The notes under the pieces were generated by a model. The model was not told the origin of the DNA and did no database searches. It saw only the letters and a list, made by a program, of their open reading frames with translations. Positions 1-7,409 of a stretch of 64,000 nt of DNA are shown piece by piece (within the stretch, counting starts at the first letter, position 1; each line of letters opens with the position of its first letter). The translations under genes and the position numbers were made by a program. Source of the stretch: Carboxydocella thermautotrophica (lineage in GTDB: Bacteria > Bacillota > GCA-003054495 > Carboxydocellales > Carboxydocellaceae); contig CP028514.1 of NCBI GenBank assembly GCA_003054495.1, positions 2,310,001-2,374,000 of the forward strand. The letters run 5' to 3'.

Positions 1-1299
1 GTTATCAATGAAAAAGGCCAGGTCATCATGATCAATAACGCCTTTGCTGAACTGGTCGGTATCAACCCTAATGAAGCCATTGGGTTGCACATTTCCCAGG
101 TGGTAGAGAATACTAAGATGGATACCGTCCTGGAAACTGGCACCCCTCAGATAGGGGAAGTAATCAAGCTAAAAGGTCGGGAAATGGTGGTCACCCGCCA
201 CCCTATTATCCGCGATGGCAAAATTATCGGTGCGGTGGGTAAGGTAATTTTTAAAGATGTCAATCAATTAATTGCCCTGGCCGATAAAGTTCAATCTCTG
301 CGGCGGGAGCTGGATTTTTACAAGGAGGAATTAAAGCGTTACCGAAGCATTCGTTACAGCCTGGATGACATCTGTGCCCAGAGTCCAAAAATGCACCAAC
401 TTAAAGAAACTATCCGCCGAGTAGCTCGCGGTCCTTCCACTGTCCTTATCCGTGGGGAAAGCGGGACAGGCAAGGAATTGATCGCCCATGCCATCCACCA
501 GGAATCCCCTCGCCGCTCTGGACCTTTTATCAAAGTTAACTGTGCTGCTGTACCGGAAACCTTACTGGAATCAGAACTGTTTGGCTATGTAGATGGAGCC
601 TTTACTGGCGCCCGCAAAGGCGGTCAGGCTGGTAAATTCGAATTAGCCAACGGGGGTACTATTTTCCTGGATGAAATCGGGGATATGCCTTTTGCCATGC
701 AGGCCAAGCTGTTACGGGTATTACAGGAAAAGGAAATTGAGCGCCTGGGTGACAGCCGCCCCCGTAAAGTGGATATCCGCATCATTGCCGCCACTAACCG
801 TAACCTGGAAGAGCTGATCGAACAGGGACAATTTCGTCAGGACCTCTACTATCGCCTGAATGTGGTTACCCTGAACGTACCGCCTTTACGGGAACGGAAA
901 GAGGATATTCGCCTGCTGGTAGAACGATTTATTGAGAAATATAATAAACAGTTCGGCTTAAAAGTTACCCGCCTCTCTCCCCAGGTCTGGGATTTGTTCT
1001 TGACCTATCACTGGCCTGGAAATGTCAGGGAACTGGAAAATGTAATGGAACGAGCCTTCAATGTGGTAGAAGGACAGCAAATCGAGCTCAACCACCTGCC
1101 CCCCTATCTGCACCAGGGATCAGAAAAATCCGGCCTGGTAGATGGCACCCCATTACCGGAGTTACTGGCAAAAATCGAGGAAAAAGCCATCCGGGAAGCT
1201 CTGGAAATGTCAGGCGGCAATCGGGCCCAGGCTGCCAAACTGCTGGGAATCACCAGGGCCTGGCTCTATAACCGCCTGAAATACTATGGCATAGAATAA
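1..1299 (+). CDS. Sigma-54-dependent activator (PAS, AAA+, Fis HTH), 5' end outside window
   Basis: Bacterial enhancer-binding protein that drives sigma-54 promoters by ATP hydrolysis. The reading frame is open to base 1 and the first residues (VINEKGQVIMINNAF) already lie inside a PAS fold, so the true start is upstream; the first ATG at base 28 is internal. In order: PAS sensor, short linker, AAA+ domain with Walker A GESGTGKE, the sigma-54 loop GAFTGA and Walker [10 protein letters not shown], then a C-terminal Fis-type helix-turn-helix (NRAQAAKLLGITRAWLYNRL). The signal and targets are unknown. The next gene downstream is convergent, so the targets probably lie upstream of the window. It resembles the regulator at the other end of the window but has PAS rather than GAF sequence visible. 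Confidence 0.9.
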   Translation, partial: VINEKGQVIMINNAFAELVGINPNEAIGLHISQVVENTKMDTVLETGTPQIGEVIKLKGREMVVTRHPIIRDGKIIGAVGKVIFKDVNQLIALADKVQSLRRELDFYKEELKRYRSIRYSLDDICAQSPKMHQLKETIRRVARGPSTVLIRGESGTGKELIAHAIHQESPRRSGPFIKVNCAAVPETLLESELFGYVDGAFTGARKGGQAGKFELANGGTIFLDEIGDMPFAMQAKLLRVLQEKEIERLGDSRPRKVDIRIIAATNRNLEELIEQGQFRQDLYYRLNVVTLNVPPLRERKEDIRLLVERFIEKYNKQFGLKVTRLSPQVWDLFLTYHWPGNVRELENVMERAFNVVEGQQIELNHLPPYLHQGSEKSGLVDGTPLPELLAKIEEKAIREALEMSGGNRAQAAKLLGITRAWLYNRLKYYGIE

Positions 1300-1324
1300 G
1301 GGGGTCCGGCAGGACACCCCCTTA
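1297..1324. terminator. Bidirectional terminator between convergent genes
   Basis: A GC-rich inverted repeat (AAGGGGGTCC / GGACACCCCCTT) starts at the activator stop codon and runs into the end of the convergent hydrolase gene. T-runs follow on the plus side (ACTTTTT) and A/T-rich sequence on the other. Confidence 0.6.
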
Positions 1325-2023
1325 CTTTTTCGCCGCTTCCACCAGCGCGGTAAACAACTTTAATTGCAGGGGGTCTTTGGCCCACATGGCTTCCGGATGC
1401 CACTGGACCCCCAGCACAAACTTGTGGTTTTCACTTTCTACCCCTTCGATAACCCCATCAGCGGCCTGGGCAGTCACTTTCAAGCCATAGCCCACCTTAT
1501 TCACCGCCTGATGGTGCATGCTGTTAACCCGCACTTCCCGGCTTTGTAAAATCCGACTCAATAAACTACCATTCTTGATACTAACTTTATGACTGGCATA
1601 CCAGCGCGGTGCTTCCTGGCGGTGTTTCAACACCCTGTCCAGCTGGCTATTGATATCCTGATACAGGGTCCCGCCCATGGCTACATTTAATACTTGCATA
1701 CCCCTGCAGATAGCCAGAATGGCCAGATCTGCCTTCAAGGCCTGTTTGGTCAGTTCCAGTTCAAACAAATCCCGCTCTGGAGTAATCTCCCCCAGCCCCG
1801 GTACGGGTTCCTCATCAAAGAAAGCCGGATCCAGGTCACCTCCGCCACTTAAAATCAGGCCGTCCAGCATGTGTAAAATCTGTCCCGCGCATTCAGTACA
1901 GGCTGCCGGCAAAATTACCGGCATGCCGCCAGCCGCTTCCACCGCCCGAGCATAATCCACGTTCAGGGAATGGACTGTGCCATTATTAATCAAGTTACAG
2001 GTAATGCCAATAATCGGGCGCAT
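1322..2023 (-). CDS. Peptidase C26 / gamma-glutamyl-gamma-aminobutyrate hydrolase-like protein
   Basis: Class I glutamine-amidotransferase-fold hydrolase of the PuuD type, 233 aa. Family members cleave gamma-glutamyl amide bonds such as gamma-glutamyl-GABA. Seen: N-terminal RPIIGITCN strand, ILSGGGDLDP loop, nucleophile elbow ILAICRGMQVLNV (Cys), and the His-Glu pair in GVQWHPEAMW. The start was set at 2023 because AAGGAGGGGG lies just upstream; an in-frame upstream codon has no such site. It closely follows the membrane-anchored unknown gene (14-base gap) and may be co-transcribed with it. The exact substrate cannot be read from sequence. Confidence 0.85.
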   Translation of the reverse strand: MRPIIGITCNLINNGTVHSLNVDYARAVEAAGGMPVILPAACTECAGQILHMLDGLILSGGGDLDPAFFDEEPVPGLGEITPERDLFELELTKQALKADLAILAICRGMQVLNVAMGGTLYQDINSQLDRVLKHRQEAPRWYASHKVSIKNGSLLSRILQSREVRVNSMHHQAVNKVGYGLKVTAQAADGVIEGVESENHKFVLGVQWHPEAMWAKDPLQLKLFTALVEAAKK

Positions 2024-2036
2024 CGCGGCCCCCTCC

Positions 2037-2972
2037 TTAAAATTCCAGTTTCTCATTCACTTCCAGACCGCCTTTGTTGATTACCAGTTCCAGTTTAATA
2101 CTGCGGGCATTATCAGTAAAAACAGTACGGCCTAAGGGCAATATGAGCTGCCCTTCCTCCAGCTTCGGGGTCAGGGTCATAGTCTCACCCCGATCATTGG
2201 TGGCCGTTGCCGCAACTACCTCCAGCTCTGCTCCTTCTGTTTTCGCCGCCAGAATCACCGTGCCAGTGGCATAGTCAATGGTTTTCAGTTGCCAGACCTG
2301 GCCATCGATGGTCTGGGGCTGAGCCTGCTGGTCACTCAATTCGATATTGCCATTATCATCCTTGCTGTTAGTCATCCAGCCCAGCCATTCCACCTGCCAG
2401 GAAAATTTCTGCTGTTCAGTAGGTACTTCCATTCGCTTTAACATTAGAGCCGTGGGCAAGGTCTTCCCATCAGCAGCTACTGCCCAGAGAAACTGGTACT
2501 GACCTGGCCCGGTCTTATTCAGCTGGCTCACCTGGGAATGGCCGGTTACCTCTTCTTGCCCTTTCAAGAAGACAAACTCCATACCCTTTAATTCAGTATA
2601 TTCCGGCTTTAATGTGATTGTTCCCTTGACTACATGCCCGAATTTTTCACCATAGATGGGATTGTCAGTGCTATTAAGGGAAACTTCAGAGATAGTAATA
2701 TTTCCCACAGGGGTCGTGATAGTTTTCTCTAATTTCAGTACTTTGCTATCCATTTTTTCCTTATCTTCTTTTACTACCGGCTGTGTCTGAACCACCTGGG
2801 CCGGTTTGGTCCAAACGGGAGTCTTCACACCCTCCACTTTAGGAACTGGACTGGTACTATAAAAAATTGCGTGTCCGGCCAGACTTAATAAGGCCAGCAA
2901 AACTAACCCCGGAACCAGCCCTCCCTCTGCTTTTTGTTTTAATTGCAGTTCCTCCCCTTGACACTGGGCCAT
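2037..2972 (-). CDS. Membrane-anchored protein of unknown function
   Basis: About 311 aa and not recognised. One hydrophobic segment near residues 20-40 (GLVPGLVLLALLSLAGHAIF) is followed by a Pro/Val/Lys-rich stalk and a roughly 220-residue extracytoplasmic part rich in beta-prone stretches (GNITISEVSLNST, IKLELVINKG). This suggests a signal-anchored envelope protein. Two ATGs are possible; the second (2972) is preferred because AGGGGGG sits nine bases upstream, while the first (2981) abuts it. It lies between the glnA terminator and the C26 hydrolase and has no cysteines that would mark it as a lipoprotein. Confidence 0.7.
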   Translation of the reverse strand: MAQCQGEELQLKQKAEGGLVPGLVLLALLSLAGHAIFYSTSPVPKVEGVKTPVWTKPAQVVQTQPVVKEDKEKMDSKVLKLEKTITTPVGNITISEVSLNSTDNPIYGEKFGHVVKGTITLKPEYTELKGMEFVFLKGQEEVTGHSQVSQLNKTGPGQYQFLWAVAADGKTLPTALMLKRMEVPTEQQKFSWQVEWLGWMTNSKDDNGNIELSDQQAQPQTIDGQVWQLKTIDYATGTVILAAKTEGAELEVVAATATNDRGETMTLTPKLEEGQLILPLGRTVFTDNARSIKLELVINKGGLEVNEKLEF

Positions 2973-3050
2973 AGGCTCCATCCCCCCTAAAACCTTTACT
3001 ATTTACTAAATATTCGCTCTTCTTCAATTAATTCCTGCCGTAACAATCAA

Positions 3051-3081
3051 AAAAGCCTTTGCCGGACTGGCAAAGGCCTTT
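3051..3081 (-). terminator. glnA terminator
   Basis: Inverted repeat GCCTTTGCC / GGCAAAGGC with a five-base loop, followed in the minus direction by TTTTTTG. It lies just after the glnA stop codon. Confidence 0.85.
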
Positions 3082-3094
3082 CTGTTTTTAGTTT

Positions 3095-4423
3095 TTAGTA
3101 ACGAGCCAGATAGTTGTCCAGTTCCCACTGGGTAACCTTGGTGCGGTAGTCATCCCATTCAGCAGTTTTGGCTTCCACATACTTGCTGAAAATGTGTTCA
3201 CCCAGAGCTTCCCGGACCAGCTCGCTCTTTTTCATTTCTTCCAGCGCTTCTTGCAAGGAGCCGGGCAGGCTGGCAATACCTTCAGCAATTCTTTCTTCCT
3301 CGGTCATATCGTAGATATTGCGATTAGTAGGAGCCGGAGGCTCAATCTTGTTGAGAATACCATCCAGACCAGCAGCCAGAATCACAGTCAGAGCCAGGTA
3401 GGGGTTGCAGGCCGGGTCTGGGTTTCTCAGCTCAATCCGGGTGGACATGCCCCGTTTGGCCGGAATCCGAATGAGCGGACTGCGGTTTTTGGGAGACCAG
3501 GCTACATAGACAGGGGCCTCATAGCCCGGCACCAGCCGCTTGTAGGAGTTGACCAGCGGGTTGGTGATGGCCGCAATGGAACGGGCATGCTTAACAATAC
3601 CACCGATAAAGTACATAGCATCCTTGCTCAGCTGGTACTCCCCATTGGGATCGAAGAAAGCATTCTGCCCGTTTTTGAACAGGGAGACATTGGTATGCAT
3701 ACCGGAACCGTTAATGCCAAAAACAGGTTTCGGCATAAAGGTGGCATGCAGATTGTGCATTTGAGCGATTGTGCGCACTACAGTCTTGAAAGTTACAATA
3801 TTGTCTGCAGTCCGCAAAGCATCAGCGTATTTGAAGTCAATTTCATGCTGGCCTTCAGCCACTTCGTGGTGAGAAGCTTCGATTTCAAAGCCCATTTTTT
3901 CCAGGGTCAGAACCATATCCCGGCGGGCATTTTCACCCATGTCAACAGGAGCCAGGTCAAAATAACCGCCTTCATCATGAGTAATAGTAGTAGGTTTGCC
4001 CTTTTCATCCTTATGGAAAAGGAAAAATTCACATTCGGGACCCACATTCATGGTATAACCCAGTTCAGCGGCTTTAGCCAGCATCCGCTTCAGGGTACCG
4101 CGAGGACAACCGTCAAAGGGCTTGCCTTCAGGAGTATATACATCGCAGATCAAGCGGGCCACTGCACCATCCTGAGGCCGCCAGGGCAGAACCAGGAAAG
4201 TATCATAGTCAGGCTTTAAATACATGTCGGATTCTTCAATCCGCACAAACCCTTCGATGGAAGAGCCATCAAACATCATTTCCCCATCCAGGGCCTTTTC
4301 CAGCTGTTCAACAGTGATAGCCACATTTTTGACAGTGCCCAGAATGTCCACAAATTGCAGGCGGACAAACTTCACATTGTTTTCCTGGGCCAAACGCAGT
4401 ACATCTTCTTTGGTTAATGCCAT
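3095..4423 (-). CDS. glnA: Glutamine synthetase, type I (GSI-alpha-like)
   Basis: Cytoplasmic ATP-dependent ligase making glutamine from glutamate and ammonium, 442 aa, the usual GSI-alpha length. Seen: N-terminal beta-grasp part ([26 protein letters not shown]), catalytic-domain signatures [32 protein letters not shown] and the arginine-rich [18 protein letters not shown]. Start 4423 was chosen because GAAGG lies 8-13 bases upstream; the upstream in-frame codon lies within the ribosome binding site. The long leader contains an ANTAR-type antiterminator and a terminator (separate entries), so expression is probably controlled by premature termination. The ANTAR protein encoded immediately upstream is the obvious candidate regulator. 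Confidence 0.97.
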   Translation of the reverse strand: MALTKEDVLRLAQENNVKFVRLQFVDILGTVKNVAITVEQLEKALDGEMMFDGSSIEGFVRIEESDMYLKPDYDTFLVLPWRPQDGAVARLICDVYTPEGKPFDGCPRGTLKRMLAKAAELGYTMNVGPECEFFLFHKDEKGKPTTITHDEGGYFDLAPVDMGENARRDMVLTLEKMGFEIEASHHEVAEGQHEIDFKYADALRTADNIVTFKTVVRTIAQMHNLHATFMPKPVFGINGSGMHTNVSLFKNGQNAFFDPNGEYQLSKDAMYFIGGIVKHARSIAAITNPLVNSYKRLVPGYEAPVYVAWSPKNRSPLIRIPAKRGMSTRIELRNPDPACNPYLALTVILAAGLDGILNKIEPPAPTNRNIYDMTEEERIAEGIASLPGSLQEALEEMKKSELVREALGEHIFSKYVEAKTAEWDDYRTKVTQWELDNYLARY

Positions 4424-4458
4424 TTTTCCACACACCTTCCTTTACTATAATAAATATA

Positions 4459-4519
4459 CAAAAAATACAAAACGCCTTCAGGACACACCAACATAATATT
4501 GCCGGTGAACCCAAAGGCG
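4459..4519 (-). terminator. Attenuator terminator in glnA leader
   Basis: In the minus strand, CGCCTT (4519-4514) pairs with AAGGCG (4478-4473). Further pairing is possible between ACC and GGT inside, and a T-rich tract (TTTTGTATTTTTT) follows. It lies between the glnA promoter and start codon, so it would stop transcription before glnA. Its 5' arm is shared with the second ANTAR stem-loop, making the two structures mutually exclusive. Confidence 0.75.
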
Positions 4520-4553
4520 CCATTGCCCTAACCAAGATACCCCTTTGTATCTT
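4514..4553 (-). promoter_or_regulatory. ANTAR-type two-stem-loop antiterminator in glnA leader
   Basis: Minus-strand RNA: stem-loop 1 is AAGATAC-AAAGGG-GTATCTT (4553-4534, perfect 7-bp stem); a 4-base linker follows; stem-loop 2 is AGGGC-AATGGC-GCCTT (4529-4514). Both have six-base loops with A at position 1 and G at position 4, the pattern reported for ANTAR RNA targets. The 3' arm of stem-loop 2 is the 5' arm of the downstream terminator. Function as an antiterminator is inferred. Confidence 0.8.
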
Positions 4554-4576
4554 GCCCAGTATTTAATTACATTATC

Positions 4577-4605
4577 AGTATAACATGCAGGGTAAATGTT
4601 GACAA
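4577..4605 (-). promoter_or_regulatory. glnA sigma-A promoter
   Basis: TTGTCA (4605-4600), 17-bp spacer, TATACT (4582-4577). Transcription would start near 4570, about 15 bases before the first ANTAR stem-loop. The TTGTCAACA around the -35 element also occurs in the nif promoter. Confidence 0.75.
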
Positions 4606-4628
4606 GAGGTTTAAAAATGTATACAGGA

Positions 4629-5204
4629 TTATTCAGCAAAAGCCAGAATTATAGCTCTGGCTACTTCTGCCTTGGTTTGACGTTTGTCCATAGCCAGTTT
4701 TTGAATATAGCGATAAGCCTGTTCCTCTGTCATCTGACGGTACTTAATCAGCATGGCCTTAGCCTGATCCAGCAATTTACGGGTTTCCAGGTCGTCTTTT
4801 AAAGACTGAATCTCCCGGATCAGCTCCTGACTCTGACGAAAGCGGGCCAGAGCCAGGTCCACTGCCGGCAGCAAATTCAGTTCATTTACCGGCTTCAATA
4901 AATAGGAGACAGCCCAGCTGGTCTGTACTATTGTTCGCAGCTCCTCTGCTTGAGAATAATTGGCCAGTACCAGTACAGGGGCCAGCCGTTCCTGGTCCAG
5001 AATGCGCACCAGTTCCAAATAAGGCAAGCCAGGCAAATTGGTAGCCAGTACCACCAGATCTGGCTGAGTAGCCCGGGCCAGGGTCAAAGCCGTGGCACTG
5101 TCACTGGCCTCCCCAATAACAATAAAGCCAGCCCGGCTTAAAATTTCCTTGATTTTATTTCTGGTTCTGCCATCTTTTTCAGCTACCACTGTGCGCAACT
5201 GCAC
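4629..5204 (-). CDS. ANTAR-domain RNA-binding antitermination regulator with degenerate receiver domain
   Basis: Cytoplasmic protein of 191 aa. Order: receiver-like domain (1-118), coiled linker (about 120-145), ANTAR domain (about 143-189, LLDQAKAMLIKYRQMTEEQA and the following helices). ANTAR domains bind paired six-base-loop RNA hairpins and block terminators. The receiver keeps the conserved Lys (K104 in YLLKPV), but the phosphoacceptor position is alanine (VVLATNLPG, A54) and the usual beta-4 Ser/Thr is also alanine. It is therefore a pseudo-receiver, probably regulated by ligand or protein binding rather than phosphotransfer. GTG start with AGGAGG upstream. The next gene is glnA, whose leader carries a matching RNA target. 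Confidence 0.92.
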   Translation of the reverse strand: MQLRTVVAEKDGRTRNKIKEILSRAGFIVIGEASDSATALTLARATQPDLVVLATNLPGLPYLELVRILDQERLAPVLVLANYSQAEELRTIVQTSWAVSYLLKPVNELNLLPAVDLALARFRQSQELIREIQSLKDDLETRKLLDQAKAMLIKYRQMTEEQAYRYIQKLAMDKRQTKAEVARAIILAFAE

Positions 5205-5241
5205 CGTTCTTTCCTCCTCTCCACTCCTTTATTTTAGCAGA

Positions 5242-5270
5242 AAAGCCTGCCCCTGAACAGGGCAGGCTTT
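5242..5270. terminator. Terminator after mazF
   Basis: Perfect inverted repeat GCCTGCCC / GGGCAGGC, extended by AAA/TTT, seven-base loop. It lies between the mazF stop and the ANTAR gene start. It separates the toxin-antitoxin transcript from the ANTAR gene. Confidence 0.75.
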
Positions 5271-5278
5271 CTCTCCTG

Positions 5279-5629
5279 CTATATTTCTTCCAACCCCAGG
5301 CTGATAGCAATAGCCCGGTTAACTTTTTCCATGATCTCCTCATCCAGAGTACTAACTTTCTCCCTCAGCCGGCTTTTATCGATGGTGCGAATCTGTTCCA
5401 GCAATATCACAGAATCCTTTTCCAGACCGCTGATTTTAGCTTTAATCTCCACATGGGTGGGGAGTTTGGCTTTACTGATCTGGGAAGTAATGGCCGCCAC
5501 TATGGTGGTGGGACTATGCTGGTTGCCAATATCATTTTGCAGGACCAGAACTGGTCGAGTTCCGCCCTGTTCTGAGCCCACCACCGGGCTAAGCTCTGCG
5601 TAAAAGATATCACCGCGGCGAATCCGCAT
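5279..5629 (-). CDS. mazF: MazF/EndoA-type mRNA interferase toxin
   Basis: Sequence-specific endoribonuclease of the PemK/MazF (NdoA) family, 116 aa, which cleaves mRNA when not bound by its antitoxin. Seen: [20 protein letters not shown], the RPVLVLQND strand, and [11 protein letters not shown] with the conserved Thr/Ser. This matches the usual length and pattern of the chromosomal EndoA proteins of Bacillus and clostridia. Start 5629 has GAGGGGGAATA upstream and lies two bases after the antitoxin stop codon, so the two genes are co-translated. In many Firmicutes alr precedes this pair; here an IS element lies upstream instead. Confidence 0.93.
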   Translation of the reverse strand: MRIRRGDIFYAELSPVVGSEQGGTRPVLVLQNDIGNQHSPTTIVAAITSQISKAKLPTHVEIKAKISGLEKDSVILLEQIRTIDKSRLREKVSTLDEEIMEKVNRAIAISLGLEEI

Positions 5630-5631
5630 AC

Positions 5632-5904
5632 TTATTCCCCCTCTGCCGCTTGCCACAGGGGAAGGGTTCCATCGACCTCCAGGCCCATATACTCGTTAGC
5701 CAGAGACAGGTTAATCGGGGCCATTTCCATATAGCCGCGGATCATTTGCTCCCTGATCTGCCGTTTTTTTCGTTCTGCTATATAGTGCTGGACAGCTTCA
5801 CGAAATAACTGGCTGCGGTTCAGTTTTTCCGCTGAAGCCAGACCATCCACCTCAGCCAGCAATTGATCGGGCAGGCTGATCATCACCCTTCTGGATTCAG
5901 CCAA
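5632..5904 (-). CDS. mazE: Ribbon-helix-helix antitoxin paired with MazF (NdoAI-like)
   Basis: About 90 aa. The N-terminal part [19 protein letters not shown] is a typical ribbon-helix-helix DNA-binding segment, followed by a helix-rich tail that in this family wraps the toxin. It should neutralise MazF and autorepress the operon. The start is best placed at TTG 5904, eight bases after AGGGGG; the GTG at 5913 directly abuts that site. A consensus promoter lies just upstream (separate entry). Confidence 0.85.
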   Translation of the reverse strand: MAESRRVMISLPDQLLAEVDGLASAEKLNRSQLFREAVQHYIAERKKRQIREQMIRGYMEMAPINLSLANEYMGLEVDGTLPLWQAAEGE

Positions 5905-5954
5905 GCTCCACACCCCCTGTTAGGTTCATACCGTATATCAAGAGACCATGCTTT

Positions 5955-5983
5955 ATTATATACGTCTACCATAGTATTGTCAA
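5955..5983 (-). promoter_or_regulatory. mazEF promoter, consensus sigma-A
   Basis: TTGACA (5983-5978), 17-bp spacer, TATAAT (5960-5955): both hexamers match consensus exactly. It sits only about 30 bases from the palindrome at the end of the adjacent IS element. Confidence 0.85.
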
Positions 5984-6012
5984 TATTGGCAGACCCTATA
6001 CAGTGACGTCCT

Positions 6013-6032
6013 CCCCTCAATAAATTGAGGGG
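6013..6032. repeat. IS right-end palindrome
   Basis: CCCCTCAATAAATTGAGGGG, a 9-bp stem with a two-base centre (AA), six bases beyond the tnpB stop codon. It differs from the other end only at one central base. Confidence 0.85.
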
Positions 6033-6037
6033 CATCC

Positions 6038-7270
6038 TTAAGCGGATGCACGCAGGTTTTTATCCCCGCGCTTTGGTTCGTGGACTCCGTGCCATCCCAA
6101 ACGGAACGACAGGACCACGAGCCGCGCCACACGGCCACTACTCCCCTTTATGGGAGATACCTTGTACTTCTTCTCGAAAATGTTCAAGGCCCCGTTCACG
6201 TCCGCCTGCGCCCTCCAGCCGCAGGAACACTCGTATAACCCCCGGCTTTTCCGGTTGGAGGACAAGACGCGCCCGCAGACGTGGCAAGTGACTGACGTAC
6301 CTCTCTCATTCACGTCGTCCCGGACCACAATCCCCGCCAAAGCACCCTTGTACTTGAGCATGTTGATGAGCTTCCGGTACGGCCAGGCGTGCAGACGTTG
6401 GTTCAGCTGGTCCCCATAGTCGGTGCTTTCACGGATACCGTTGATGTCACCTATGGCTATCTCCTTCACGCCCCGCCGCACACACTCTGCAATGAAGTGG
6501 GACGTGGCTACGTGCAGTAACTGTTCTACCTGCTTCTTCTCCCGGTGCGCTACCTGTCCCCATCTCCGGGAATTCCGTTGAAGGCTGGCCCGTACCTTCT
6601 GCCAGTACCGCCTTATGGCCTTGACTAGCCTGCCGGAGTAAAGCGTTACCGTGCCATCGCCAAAGGCGCAGGCCATAAGGACCGTCTCCCCGAGGTCCAC
6701 CGCTACTCTCTCCGTCCCGCTATTTTCACGGGCCTTAACCTCCACCACCAGACGGGCCTCTATCTGCCCGGAAATCTTGTCGTAGGTGATGGAAAGCTCC
6801 CGCACCCGGTCGTACTCAATACCAGGACGGTGAGATATGCGGAAAGAAACCTGTTTTACACCATCTTCCCGGCTGGTGCCCAGACTCAGAGTGACTCTGT
6901 TTTTATCTACCCTGAACCCGCTTTGGACATATTTGAGCGGAGAAAGATAATTTTTATGGCGGAAGCCGGGAGCCTTGTGTTGTGTGAGACCCTTTTTCTT
7001 GAGAGCAAAGAAAGACCTATATGCTTCCCGTACCTCATCACGGGTGAGCTGGACTGACATCGAGTAATACCCTTTGACCCTGGGTAGCTCCTTTAAGATG
7101 CGGTTGAGGTTCTTTCGAGAAATATTTACTTTCCCGTTTTCTTTGTACTCTTCCCGCAGGTGCCACAGGAGGCCGTTGTAGACCTTGGTGGCACAGAACA
7201 TGGCGTCTTTTAGAACAGCTTCGGTCTGAGAATCTGCGTGGACCTGCGCCTTGAGAGTGATTAAAGGCAT
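6038..7270 (-). CDS. tnpB: TnpB (OrfB of IS200/IS605), RNA-guided-nuclease family
   Basis: 410 aa. TnpB proteins are RuvC-like nucleases guided by an RNA made from the element's right end. Seen: N-terminal helix-turn-helix-like part (about 1-110), RuvC-I VAVDLGE (D192), RuvC-II region IAIGDINGIRE, Cys4 zinc finger (C329, C332, C348, C350) and RuvC-III ADVNGALNI (D357). At RuvC-II the usual Glu of VxEDL is Gly274 followed by Asp275, with Glu281 nearby. This variant occurs in a subgroup of OrfB proteins and leaves activity uncertain. Start 7270 has AGGAGGTAATTGG upstream. The guide RNA is expected to span the 3' end of the gene and the right end. Confidence 0.92.
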   Translation of the reverse strand: MPLITLKAQVHADSQTEAVLKDAMFCATKVYNGLLWHLREEYKENGKVNISRKNLNRILKELPRVKGYYSMSVQLTRDEVREAYRSFFALKKKGLTQHKAPGFRHKNYLSPLKYVQSGFRVDKNRVTLSLGTSREDGVKQVSFRISHRPGIEYDRVRELSITYDKISGQIEARLVVEVKARENSGTERVAVDLGETVLMACAFGDGTVTLYSGRLVKAIRRYWQKVRASLQRNSRRWGQVAHREKKQVEQLLHVATSHFIAECVRRGVKEIAIGDINGIRESTDYGDQLNQRLHAWPYRKLINMLKYKGALAGIVVRDDVNERGTSVTCHVCGRVLSSNRKSRGLYECSCGWRAQADVNGALNIFEKKYKVSPIKGSSGRVARLVVLSFRLGWHGVHEPKRGDKNLRASA

Positions 7271-7358
7271 CCAATTACCTCCTGGTTTTCGTCTTTATAC
7301 CATTATGATAACATAACATGAAATTTCTGTAAATATCAGAGTGAGGGGGTCCGTGTAT

Positions 7359-7378
7359 CCCCTCAATGAATTGAGGGG
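7359..7378. repeat. IS left-end palindrome
   Basis: CCCCTCAATGAATTGAGGGG, the counterpart of the right-end palindrome, about 90 bases upstream of the tnpB start. Confidence 0.85.
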
Positions 7379-7409
7379 GATTACTGCCCCCTCGCGCTCC
7401 CCCATTACT

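Larger units (their letters stand above)
6001..7385 (-). mobile_element. IS200/IS605-group element carrying only tnpB
   Basis: About 1.38 kb. A single tnpB gene is flanked by near-identical 20-bp palindromes (CCCCTCAAT-NA-ATTGAGGGG) at 6013-6032 and 7359-7378. Hairpins near both ends are the hallmark of the IS200/IS605 superfamily, where they are recognised by TnpA. No tnpA is present, so the element would be non-autonomous or mobilised in trans. Exact ends cannot be fixed without an empty site; the limits given are approximate. It lies between lpdA and mazE. Confidence 0.8.

Noticed and set aside
3194-4219. Long plus-strand open frame (341 aa) opposite glnA
   Set aside because: It lies entirely within the glnA coding region on the other strand, has no ribosome binding site or domain, and mirrors the GC-rich codon pattern of glnA.
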